Shown in pieces: positions 47,961 through 58,523 of a stretch of 64,000 bases of DNA. Numbering within the stretch: the stretch's first letter is position 1; each line of letters begins with the position of its first letter. Location: the NCBI GenBank assembly GCA_021234155.1, contig JAJEKV010000012.1:812782-876781 (forward strand). Reading direction: 5' to 3'. The position numbers and the translations under genes are program-made. Below the pieces are notes generated by a model, which worked only from the letters and a program-made list of their open reading frames with translations, searched no databases and was not told the DNA's origin. Origin of the DNA: Isoetes taiwanensis (lineage: Eukaryota; Streptophyta; Lycopodiopsida; Isoetales; Isoetaceae).

Positions 47961-48385
47961 ATGAAACAAAATAAAGAAAACTCGAAAAATAATATGGAAA
48001 TGAATGTATTTTAATTTCGTGTGACAAAAATGGATAAGCTCAAACCGACCCTATAGCAATTTTTTCATGGTGCCTGGCCATGATATTAACCACAGCTTAA
48101 TACAACATGTTGATTCGTCAGACAAGACCTTAAAATTCAAATGCTTATCACAAGTCATCCATGGTTTTTATTACTACACAATTAGTTGCCTAGGAGATAC
48201 ATCATAGAAATTTAGATGGGAAGCTACTTTTGGGACATGTTCAGATGGGTTCAGGAAGCCAATTAGTCAAAGATCACTATAGAAAACCTATGGCAATTAT
48301 ATGTGTCTAAGATACGTCGTTGTTAAGAAGCACCATGTGGGGCATGTTTTTGAAAATTAAGCATCCTATTAGTCCACATTGATAT

Positions 48386-48409
48386 AAAAAAAAAAAAAAA
48401 AAAAAAAAA
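48386..48409 (+). repeat. A24 homopolymer
   Basis: Twenty-four A followed by C and TTTTTTATTTTT, inside the right terminal region of the inverted-repeat element. Confidence 0.95.
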
Positions 48410-48492
48410 CTTTTTTATTTTTACAGTATTTTGGACTTTATACGTCCAGAAAAATAATTTTGTACATATAGAACCTATCCTTGAACTTGATC

Positions 48493-49522
48493 CTATGCAC
48501 CTCTAAGATGATTGCACAAAGCTTGGATAAATTAGTGCAGAAAATGGTCATTTTGGATCTACCATTGGTTCCAAGATAATAAAGCATTGACTCGCTGCTT
48601 TCGAGGGGAAATGCATGGGTGAAAAATCTCGGGTACAGAGTTAGAGCTTTCAATGAAAAGCCAAATTTTGTAACATAGTGCTTTTGTTTTTTTAATATTA
48701 TAAACTTTCGGGTAGAATAGAATAGAATAATAGAATAGAATAGTTTCATCTGACATATATTTGTCTTTGAATAATTCAACTAGACTTTTAGGATCAGTTA
48801 TCTGTCATTCTCAAATATTGTTAGACCCAGTAAACGAATATAATACTTAGTAACTCAATTCCATCATGTTCTAATATTCTCAACATTAAATATTATTTAT
48901 TTTGCATTTCGTAGTCAACTACACACAATTCATGCTACATATAATACACGACAATCAGCGACAACACAATAACCACCACATGCACCACCACACTAAGCAC
49001 CATAACTAAGAAAAACATGAATAACATGATTTATAAACTAACTTTGTGGTTTCTCCGGATAATTGGGCAAGCATGTTCTTCTCTTACATTTCTCTCCAAT
49101 CTTCTAGTTCTAACATCCTTTTTGTATTAGGAGACACCGTGTTCTCAATCCAAAAACTTTGAATCTTTTCTATCTGCTCATCCGAAATTGCATCGAACCT
49201 TTAGCCCTCTTATAAGAAACCATTTCCCTAATCGATCTGCGCCCCTCTTTTTTTCTTTGCCTTTTGCGGTGTTTCTTGGGTGAACACCTAATACCTTTTC
49301 CAAGATCTCTCGGGCTGATTTTTGTTACTTATTTGATTTAACCGCACGACGTGGTACATTTACATTGCAATCATTGCTGGGTAGAGAGTTTCACAACCGC
49401 ATAGAGTCCTAGAGTCTCCTAATGATGATGCTTTCGGCTTCCAAATCCTTTTTAATTCTTCACCTATAAATTTTTTCCAATGTTTTATCCCTCAAAACTC
49501 AAAGTAAAATTTCTTTCTTCAT
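48493..49522. other. A+T-rich spacer
   Basis: No gene or element recognised apart from the AATAG microsatellite. A 113-codon minus frame at 48,438-48,779 crosses the element border and the microsatellite, so it is not a gene. Confidence 0.3.
48713..48743 (+). repeat. (AATAG)n microsatellite
   Basis: Six AATAG-type pentamers, one shortened to AAT, in a row. Confidence 0.9.
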
Positions 49523-52000
49523 GCTATCTTCAATTCTTTTGGTCTAGTTATGGAAAGACGTTTGCAAATTAAGGACAATACTTAAAGTTTATTGCGTTTA
49601 CACTTCTTGATGAACCAGGATCCTTCGTCAATTTGCAAGCTCAATCTTTCCTATCTTCTTCTTTTTCTCTCGACGTCTTTTCTTCAACATTTCTTCTTTT
49701 TTGGTTCTTCTTCGTTTTCTTCTGTCTGAAATGCCGGTTTGTGGACAAATTACCTCGTTGACATCCACATCCACAATGGGTTGGAGCTTGCAGCAGGGTG
49801 CCAAAGAACAGGAAGGGGCCAAAGAATAGGAATTTGAATTTTAGTTTTGAAATTAGGATTTCCCCCACAAATTGGGACTCCATTCAGAAAAATAACGGCG
49901 GGTTGAGCGGTGCCATAATTATAGTTTCATACCACAAAAGTGGCGGATGCGACCATATTTTGGGAGGAGGAGGGGCGAATTGGGACACCATGTGGTGTGC
50001 TTTTACCCTCAGTTTATCTAACATGGAAGACAGTTTCAAATAAGACATACATTTGTAAATTTAAGAGGAGGAGGAGGAGGAGGAGGACTTTACTATCCCA
50101 CTAGCGACCACCTGGTATGTAGACTAGTGAAGATAAAGATATAGGATATAAACTCGTCCCAAGTGTACATATTTCTCATTATACATGTATACACTATGAG
50201 CATGGACTTCCAATGATGTCATGTCCAAAAAACATAAACCCAACTTGAGCACACTCTATTTATTGTGAGCCCACATATTTCCATGAATTAATCATCATTT
50301 TGACTAGTTCTTTCGTATTGTAACATAAGGTCTGCGGGAGTACCTAGATGCTTGTTTCCTTGGTAAGCTCGGGACCCCATTGCTCTAGTGCAGTCAAAAT
50401 GGCCCATTACAAGGGAGCACATCAACCCCGTGTTAGCCGGGGCCCATGCCTCTACCTGCGTTCCCGCCCCTCCAAAAGCGCGGACTCATTGCCTCCATTC
50501 GCGCGGTGCCCACCATCTTCGTGCGGGCGACGGCAGGGTGGATTGGGGAGCCATGGGCCAGACTCTGTCGGTCTTGTCAGCGGGGTGCCATTGAGGATGA
50601 GTCTCACACTTTCCGAGTTGCCCGTGTCGGACGAGATCCGGGCCGACACGCCCTTTAAGCACGTCGGGACGTGCCCTTGCATTTCTTGATGAACACACCG
50701 TCGATGACGTGGGCCACGGGGTCATACATCCGGAGGTCTTTGGACCTCATGAGGTCACATTTTGCCCCTCGTTTGTCGGCCGACTAGGCACTTCGGAGGG
50801 TAGTGCATGGCTTATATATTGGGATGTTTCGTGCATTTTATATGATTAGCATGGTTTGTCCGGTGATTGCTTTTGCCGCGGTTTTCCCTCGAAAGCCAAC
50901 CGGGCGGGGTTTTTAATCCGGCAGTAATCCGCTTGTTGCTTTTTTGTATTGGGTCCCATAGGACGATTGGTCTCGATGGGCGATAAAAGTACCTTCCTTC
51001 CTTCCTTCCTTCCTTTTGTCTTTCTTATTTGGATACACCTTAGAAATATTCTAAAAATGCTTAGACATGCTAGAAAGGAACAATAATTTGTCCTTATGGG
51101 TTTGGCTTTTTCCCAACGTTTTGACCAAAATGTCCAAACCACATGAAGTTTACAATGCTAAGATACACATATCCCCTCTTGTCTTTACAACAAATGACAT
51201 ATATATCAAACAGAAAAATTCGAACAATTCACAATTGTACATCCGACGACATGTTTCAGAACTTCCTTTTCTACAAATGTAGTCTTTGTAGAATATTCCT
51301 AGAAATTAATCTTTTTATTAAATCGTACATTCCATCCCTCCCCACATTTAGTCATACTTTACTGTTAGCATCGTTACTTATTGCACATTTTCAAACTCAT
51401 CTATATCATCTATCTATTGTCAACCAAGATGTAAAAAAGTTTCTAGTTGTACCTAATAGTCATCTCTAAAGATTGGAGTTTGAAAACTTGACTGGCAAAC
51501 TTGAGAGAATGAAGTTATGGTGTATGTTTGGCCAAACAACTAGGTTAATCCTTTTGTTTCCAGTTTCTTGCTTTATACGCTGCTCCATGTGATGGTATTG
51601 AGAATTGATGCAAAAATGTACAGGAAACCTTTTCTAATTTGTATTATCTGTACTCCAGAGAAGCTCCAAATGTAGGAACGCATATGAAAATTCCTCAAAG
51701 CGGGTTGTCACAGCTGCATGAATAATAGTTACATACAACAAAAAAATCTATATTTCATCATCATGCAGCAAATCTGCTGTTATGGGAACCCGGATCTCAA
51801 ACAAAGGCAAATTGGCCACTTCCAGTGGAAAATTTGACATGCAAAACAAGGCCATAACATAACACAGAGCCACTTCCGGATTAACCTGATTCAGCAGAAA
51901 TAGGCATCTAATCTGTTGCCTTGATGCTTTCCAATAAAAGTCTTAAATAATTACCATATATTTACCCGTATTGACTCCATACTTACCATGGTCAATTCCA
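49523..52000 (+). repeat. Segmental duplication copy A
   Basis: Aligns by eye, in the same orientation, with 62,082-63,867 from CAATTCTTT.GG through ACTTACCATG.TCAATTCCA. Copy A additionally holds about 680 bp at 50,330-51,015, a LINE piece, and a 30-base indel near 50,100. The rest is closely similar, so the duplication is younger than most elements here. A GGA tract (50,061-50,086) differs in length between copies. Confidence 0.85.
50330..51015 (+). mobile_element. LINE 3' fragment inserted in duplication copy A
   Basis: Plus-strand frame gives IFVRATAGWIGEPWARLC then CQRGAIEDESHTF, the C-terminal LINE pattern R....GR....P...R.C..C....(I/V)EDE.HF, and later FLMNTPSM. After it comes a 3' region with GGGTCCCATAGGACGATTGG and a terminal CCTTC/CTTC repeat (50,991-51,015). 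Copy B of the duplication lacks all of this, reading straight from AACATAAGGT to TTCCTTTTGTC. The His of the zinc motif is present, but the following Cys is not seen because of damage. Confidence 0.7.
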
Positions 52001-52751
52001 TTAGAGAGTGGTCTTGTGTATAGTTATCTTGATATGTTAATTTTAGATCTGCTCATTGATTCTACATGCATGGAAACACATGGCCATTTGGCAAGGTAGA
52101 TAATGGGATGGATATTTTCATATGTAATCTTAGAACAGATAAACATTCTTATACATTCTTATGTTCTTCAAACAGCCTCATACATTCTTATTTTCTTTTA
52201 ACAGTCACATACATTCTAATACATTCTTATGTTCTTTTAACATTCTCATGCATTCTTATGTTCTTTAAACAGATACTTTAATTATTCATATATTCTGATT
52301 TGTGATTTGTTGGCCTGAGCGGGATAAAGATTTCCTGCTCCATGATAAAGATTTCCTGGTGAATCCGGTTGGGTGGATCGAGCTTCTTCTTCTAACTGGA
52401 TTATCTTCTTAGCTCTTTGGTTTTTACGGGCGAATTATTCGAGATCTAGAAGAGGTCGTATCACAATCGCTTTGTGGTTGCTACTCCCATAGTAAACTCC
52501 ATTCCATGAGCACAAACATACCTTATTGCACAATGCACATCAAAGAGCTAAGGCCTTTTTTCCATTGTAGTCTTATTTCTAAAAGTCACATATTTTATCA
52601 AATCATGTTAGGACACCTATTGTCTTAAAAAAAAATCACTTTTCCATTATGAAATAAGACATCTCTTATTCAGGCTTGGAATAGGTTTGGATACCATTTT
52701 TAATTTAAATGGAGTCTTATTTTATTCCGGGGGATTACCCCGCCATAAAAT
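52001..52751. other. A+T-rich DNA with a short tandem array
   Basis: Between 52,142 and 52,275 ACATTCTTATGTTCTTTAAACAG and variants repeat four to five times at about 25-40 base spacing. A second small doublet, GATAAAGATTTCCTG, occurs at 52,325 and 52,344. No gene seen. Confidence 0.6.
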
Positions 52752-52813
52752 AAGACACCTAGTCTTATTTGAATATATAACTAAAAATAATTCACGGTCT
52801 TCCACTAGTATTT

Positions 52814-53074
52814 TAATGGTCATATTTTATGACTACCATGCAGTGAAAAAGCAAGTTTAAATTTGTGTGTCTTATTTTTATCCCTGGAGTCACAAATGGT
52901 GTCGTATATATAGTATATGACAACCATATTTTGCCTCTGGAAAAAGGGCCTAAGTAGTCACAAAATCTGGCCATATACAATAATCTACACCGTCTGTGAC
53001 TCAATTAAAAATGAGACACACAAACTTAAACTTGTTTTTCCATCGCATGGTAGTCATAAAATACGACACCATTA
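52814..53074. mobile_element. Palindromic MITE inside the left arm
   Basis: TAATGGT with TATTTTATGACTACCATGC, then CAAGTTTAA and TTTGTGTGTCT (52,814-52,900) are inverted at 52,987-53,074. The element is 261 bp with arms of about 80 bp and a short centre. It has no counterpart in the right arm, so it arrived after the large inverted repeat formed. Confidence 0.75.
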
Positions 53075-53227
53075 CAATATGTAGCATAATAATGCGGGGT
53101 TTTTTTTGTGTTTTTATGCTTTTTCACTAAGGTTTTCCCTATGATTTCGGGATGTATTCAAATGGATGTACTAATCGCATTACATCTAGAGTGCACCATT
53201 CCCGAGCCATTGATTTTAGCCTTTTTT

Positions 53228-53395
53228 TTTCCAATGGTCAACAACCAATGGCTCAACAAAAGCCCTTTTTTTTGTGTGGTGCATAATGGTCAACAACCAA
53301 TGGCTCACAACAAAAGCCCTTTTTTGTGTGGTGCATAATGGTCAACAACCAATGGCTCATAACAAAGCCCTCTTTTTGTGTGTGTGGTGCATAAT
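53228..53395 (+). repeat. Tandem repeat of about 57 bp, three copies (left arm)
   Basis: Units contain ATGGTCAACAACCAATGGCT, CAACAAAAGCCC, a T run and GTGTGGTGCATA. The right arm has the inverse array at 55,335-55,480 with the same number of units, so the tandem array predates the inversion. Confidence 0.8.
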
Positions 53396-55582
53396 GGCAC
53401 ATCAAGGGCTTGAAGGGCGCATGTAGTACGTTCCCCCCAAGAACACATTTCTTATCATAACGCTTTGATCTAGAGCTCGTTTGAGATGATTTTTATTGGC
53501 GTTGGAAAGCTCTCTCCGAGATCTTTTGATAGTGTATGATATGGATATGTTTGGTTAAGTTATCTATGCTAAAACAGCAAGTTTTCGGCCGGGTTTGGTA
53601 GGCTTTCACATCCTACCGGTGATTAAACAGATTGCGCTTATTGGATATTGTTTTATGGCTCATTCCGAGTGAAGGTTGCAAAAATTACCATGCATTTTTA
53701 GATTTTGAGGCAGTTATTAAAGCAAATTCCAAGGCTTCTAGATCCTTGTGCTAACAAGCGTAAAAGTTTCCCATTTTGGTTTCTCATCACAAGAATCCAT
53801 GGAGGCCAAAGGTCCGCGTTAAATTCAGGCTTGAAAAATGTTTACGTGATGGGTGTTAAACTTTATGACTTTCGTAATAATGGGATCAATCCGCTCCTAT
53901 CTTTATGGTAACTTTTACTTATGTTCGATGAATTCAAAAGCTTTGATGAAATTCAAAAAGCTACAGTGATGAAAGCCTCAAATGAATTCTAGTTTTTTTC
54001 TGGTTTGAATTCTAAAATTTTTGTCACACCGAGGGGGCGTCCCTAAGGCCCGAAGGGCCAAAATTATTTTTTTGCAACACAAACCATTTAACATCTAACA
54101 TATAAAATTAAATCCCCAACACATAACAACCAACACATAACAACCATTGACATTAACTACCAATATATAATTACCATTGACATTAATTAACACAACCATT
54201 GGGTCCAACATTTAAATTAGAATCCCCTTAAACCCCTTTGGTTTGGGTATATTCACACGGGGTGACGAGGGCGTTGAGAGCCCCTCATAATTGTATTTTT
54301 CACGTATAAAACCAACACCATATAGTATTCGCTTTGAAATCTTATAGTATTTTGCTAATCTTGTTATACAAGATAGCAAATTTTGTACTTGCATACCCCA
54401 CAAACGAGGAACGTTACGCACGGTGTAGATTAAGGAATAAGGTGAATATGCTATCCAAACTCCAAGGTTCAAGTCATCCCGTGGTGAATATGCACCCAAA
54501 CCAAAGGGAGTTTAAGGGGGATTCTAATTTAAATGTGTTGGACCCAATGGTTGTGTTAATTAATGTCAATGGTAGTTATGTGTTGGTAGTTAATGTCAAT
54601 GGTTGTTATGTGTTGGTTGTTATGTGTTGGGGATTTAATTTTTATATGTTAGATGTTAATGGTTTGTGTTGCAAAAAAAAATTTTTGGCCCCTTCGGGGC
54701 CTTAGGGACGTCCCCCCCCACTAGAATTCATTTGAGGCTTTCATCACCTGTAGCTTTTGAATTTCATCACAAGCTTTTGAATTCATCACAATAAAACAAA
54801 TAGAACATAAGTAAAAGTTACCATAAAGATAGAGCGGATTGATCCCATTATTCGAAAAGTCATAAAGTTTGCAACACCCATACGCAAAACATTTTTCAAC
54901 CGGAATTTAATTTGAAAATTTTAGCCTCCATGGATTCTTGTGGTGAGAAACCAAAATGGGAAACTTTTCGCTTTTGTTAGCACAAGGATCTAGAAGCCTT
55001 GGAATTTGCTTAATAACCGCCTCAAAATCTAAAAAATGCATGGTAATTTTTTTTGCAACCTTCACTCCCGGAATGAGCCATAAAACAATATCCAATAGCG
55101 TAATCCTCAGATTAATCACCGGTGGATGTGAAAGCCTACCAAACCCGGCCCAAAAACTTGTTGTTTTAGCATAGATAACTTAACCAAACATATCCATATC
55201 ATACACTATCAAAAAGATCTCGAGAGAGCTTCCCAACGAATAAAAAATCATCTCAAACAGAGCTCTAGATCAAACGTTATGATAGAAATGTGTTGCCGAC
55301 GGAAACTGCACTACACCTTCAAGCCCTTCATGTGCCCATTATGCACCACACACAAAAAAGAGGGCTTTTGTTGTGAGCCATTGGTTGTTGACGACATGCA
55401 CCACACGAAAAAAAGAGGGCTTTTGTGTGAGCCATTGGTTGTTGAATTCATTATGCACCACACAAAAAAAGGGCTTTTGTTAGATGAAAAAATAAGATAG
55501 GTATTTTTAAGTCACACCACTAGGCGGCCCAATAAGACACATCTTATTTTTAGTTATATATTCAAATAAATAGACAGGTGCA

Positions 55583-56650
55583 ATCTAATTCTAGGCCCTG
55601 ATAAGGATAAGCAAGACAAAAAGAATGATCTGAATCTTTAAGATTATACAACAACAAATAATGTGCAAGCTTAAATTAAATATACTATGCAAGCAGAAAC
55701 TTAAGACAAATAGGATCTCATGTCATATAACAACTCCAAGTTGGAATATATGCCTATAGGATACAAGTGGAATTTTAAGACATTATGTCGTATATTTCAG
55801 ATCTGAAGATACTAGCAAAATATAACAATTCTCTGATAGAAATAAGTGCCTTAATTTTAGCGGATAGAATGTACAACCAGACAATACATATACTACAAGC
55901 CTGATAGAGACATGCATATTCAATATGGCAAAACTTGGAAGATATTTGAAGTCATAAGATCCTAGAAAAAACGACGAACTAATAACCCAGCATAAAGGTG
56001 GTTGTCAAATCCTCTTTCCACAAATAAAAAACAAGTCTTTAGAGCTTTTGGATATCACCACGTATGCTTGAGCAATAATTTTGCACAAACTTCTACTTCA
56101 AAGCACCAAATGGAGGGAAGAGTCCGGTTACCTGCAGTGGAACCAAATGCAAGTTAGCCTGAGAAGGGTTAATGCATAAGCCACAAACAGGTAAGCAATG
56201 AACTCGTCCGGCTTAATGCCCTTCACCATAAAACAAATACGTATAACCAAAATAATATGGCCAAGTAGTTAAGAAAATCAATTCAGAAAATTTAAGAGGA
56301 GGGCCAGCATGATGCCTGATGGGACCAGTCTAAGTAAGACACTCTATGGCGAGAACTGTCTCAATCTACACGTTTATATAGAGAGTCTACAAAGTCTATA
56401 AGCATACTACCATCAGCAATTTAAAGCAAGGAAGTGTAAGTTACTGCCTATAAATTGACACAGACTTTATTGAAGGAAAGAGTGTATGAAATGGGATAGC
56501 AGGAATGGAGAAGTGGGATCTAGACAAAGAGTGTAGCATGCTATATATGGGAATGGACTACGTTGTAAACTAGAAAGCAATAAGTTTCCATGACCTGTAC
56601 TGCAACAGAAATTAGGGAATTTATCTAGAGTGGGTTGTATAAATGACAAA
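55583..56650. other. A+T-rich, possibly intron-like spacer
   Basis: No motif recognised. It lies downstream, on the minus strand, of the exon-like block at 57.3-57.7 kb and could be its first intron. Confidence 0.25.
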
Positions 56651-56725
56651 CAAGCTGGGAATAGAATGAAGGATTTCTTAAAATACTATGCAGAAAACCT
56701 GATTATTTGTGTTGATAGGCATGTA
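56651..56725 (-). repeat. Duplicated exon-end/splice-donor segment (copy 1)
   Basis: CAAGCTGGGAATAGAATGAA followed by AAATA.TATG.AGAAAACCTG and ATTATT.GTGTTGA is shared with 57,270-57,343. On the minus strand both contain AATAATCAG followed by GTTTTCT, an exon end with splice donor. Confidence 0.7.
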
Positions 56726-57227
56726 GTCAGCTCCCAAGAGTGCTCCAGTAGTATTGCATTCATTTATGGCATTTATCAAGCAATCATGAGATGCAGCAGA
56801 TCAGGAAAGGAATACCACATTAAGTTTACAACTAAACTTAAAATTATGAGTCCATTTTAGAGATCCCATAGCAAAGAAGCAAACTATGATTATTGGCAGA
56901 GATGAAGATCTACAGTTAAAATACATGGATATTAATGACTGGAAAGAGCTTTTTTAGCAGCACAGTATGACATCTCATCCCTATGATACAGTGTACATCT
57001 AGCATCTAGCTTATTCTTCATCTGTTTTACTATATTAGATAGAGATCTACATTAGCAGAATATGACATTTTAATTTTATAGATGTACTGCTGAGTCAGAT
57101 CTGCAGATGATCAGTAAGTAGACTTTACGCATGGACTGCTCTCATGAAATTGTATAAGGCAGATATGAGTGAAACTGGAATATCTACACAGCTAACCATC
57201 TATTGTAGCATAAGTGCAAGAAGAACA

Positions 57228-57720
57228 TTAAAAAAAGGGAAGAGGATAACTATCAACGATTAAAGCAACCAAGCTGGGAATAGAATGAAAGATTTCATAA
57301 AATATTATGTAGAAAACCTGATTATTCGTGTTGACAAACATGTTGCACTCATTCGTGTTGTTTTCTGTCAGATGCTCCACTGGATCAACATTCTCAGGCG
57401 GTACATTCGTGGTTGTAGCTTGCAAATACTGTGTTGTAGTAGCTCATAAATTCTGTTCCTAGATCATCTGCAGTATGATTAAGCTCCTTAGCTTCCACTG
57501 GATTCGCAGGCTTGTCCGGATCAACAGAATTGGATTGATTCTCATATGAAACTTCATATAGATTCTGGGCAGAGGTACGTTTCCTTCCGGATCAGTGGTT
57601 TGAAGCTACTGGCAGAACCTATTATCTTGGCAAGCGGAGAACAACCCTAATCCACATGTAGATGGAGCTTATGAGGTCCGGATTAGGTCTTTCTACAAAC
57701 CCTAATCGTCAACACAATAT
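57228..57720 (-). pseudogene. Exon-like block, paralogue of 47.4-47.96 kb
   Basis: On the minus strand it starts with AAACCCTAAT-type boxes (57,710-57,640), followed by coding-like DNA (SVDPDKPANPVEAKELN in one phase; NVDPVEHLTENNTNEC in another) and ends AATAATCAG/GTTTTCT at about 57,322. Acidic, Asn-rich coding with no recognisable domain. Phase changes between the two parts imply a small intron or a break. It resembles the first exon of a gene whose downstream part is not recognised in the window. Confidence 0.4.
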
Positions 57721-58523
57721 CTATTTTTGTTTACTGGTTAATGAAATTGGCATTTTAGGAATTTTTGAATAAGGAAATAAGGGGAAATGAAATATTTTAG
57801 CTATTTTGGAAAAAACTTAGGTTGCTCAATATTCTGCCACTTGGTTAACTCGAGATAGAGGTCAGAGCAATTTAGGAAGCAAGGATAACTAGGATGAAAA
57901 TGTCAAAGTAGTGGTCTTTTTTTTTTTTTTTTTTTTTTTTTTGGAGAAAAGGAAGATTTATATTAAACATGACAGAGTTACATGAGATAAAGGATCTGAA
58001 CCATTAAGGTCCACAGAAAAAGTGCATTTAGCACATAAGTACAACTCAAAACAGTAAAATGGGACATGAGTCCTCTTTTACAACAATCTGGGCAAAGGTA
58101 GCCGATCGGGGTGAAGGATCTTGAACCGTAAAATCAAATCCGAGTCCGACTCCTCTTCGTCAATGATCACCAAATCTGAAGCCAATGGGTCCATTTGCCA
58201 ACCGATGTCATTCCATTCGGTGGGAAGGCAAAGAACCGAGAGAGGGGCTGTTTTAAAAGAGGATGATGGCCTCCCATGGGCATCTGCGATTGCTTTGTGA
58301 TGGTAAAACATGTCTCTAAAATGGGAGAACTGGGTCCCGTTAGCAGCCTTTCATACCAAAAAAAGATGAATCTATCAAGAATGTGTGCTTGGTAGCCATT
58401 AGCAGAAAGGTTTAAGCTTTTTCAGATCTTCATCAATAGAAGGGATAGAGACCCGGTGTTGCCGATTATTGAAGATTTAGAAAGCAAAGATAATTGGACA
58501 AGTCAGAAGATTTGGCTTATAGT

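Larger units (their letters stand above)
44999..48492. mobile_element. 3.5-kb terminal-inverted-repeat element with exon-like cargo
   Basis: The left end GGAATAGGTTCAATATTGTA (45,009-45,028) is the inverse of TACATATAGAACCTATCC at the right (48,463-48,480), apart from a few mismatches. AACTTGATC lies just outside on both sides (44,999-45,007 and 48,484-48,492), a 9-bp direct repeat as made by Mutator-type transposition, offset by a base or three from the repeats. The ends are shared with the MITE at 31.3 kb. No transposase was found inside; instead there is an exon-like block at 47.4-47.96 kb whose paralogue lies at 57.3-57.7 kb outside any such element. Superfamily (Mutator or hAT) is not settled. 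Confidence 0.65.
52752..55582. repeat. 2.8-kb inverted repeat (long-armed palindrome)
   Basis: The left arm from 52,752 to about 54,265 is the inverse of the right arm from about 54,473 to 55,582, with a loop of about 207 bases. Matching landmarks, left against right (inverse): GAATATATAACTAAAAATAA (52,771 and 55,563), the CAACAACCAATGGCTCA triplet (53,235-53,370 and 55,370-55,450), ATATGGATATGTTTGG (53,541 and 55,199), CCAAGGCTTCTAGATCCTTG (53,728 and 55,005), and CCTAAGGCCC.GAAGGG (54,041 and 54,703). The left arm is longer because of an extra MITE. The arms are diverged. Either a foldback or long-TIR element or an inverted duplication. Confidence 0.85.

Noticed and set aside
49641-49883. 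Lys/Arg/Glu-rich minus frames as a nuclear protein
   Set aside because: They derive from a TTC/CTT-rich low-complexity stretch that differs in reading frame between duplication copies.
52142-52275. ACATTCTTATG tandem array as a CRISPR-like array
   Set aside because: Units are adjacent and degenerate without unique spacers, and the DNA is from a plant nucleus.
53705-53911. 68-codon plus frame in the left arm of the inverted repeat as a gene
   Set aside because: The frame is not kept in the right arm over its full length and no start context supports it. The shared [10 protein letters not shown] stretch is mentioned under the inverted repeat instead.
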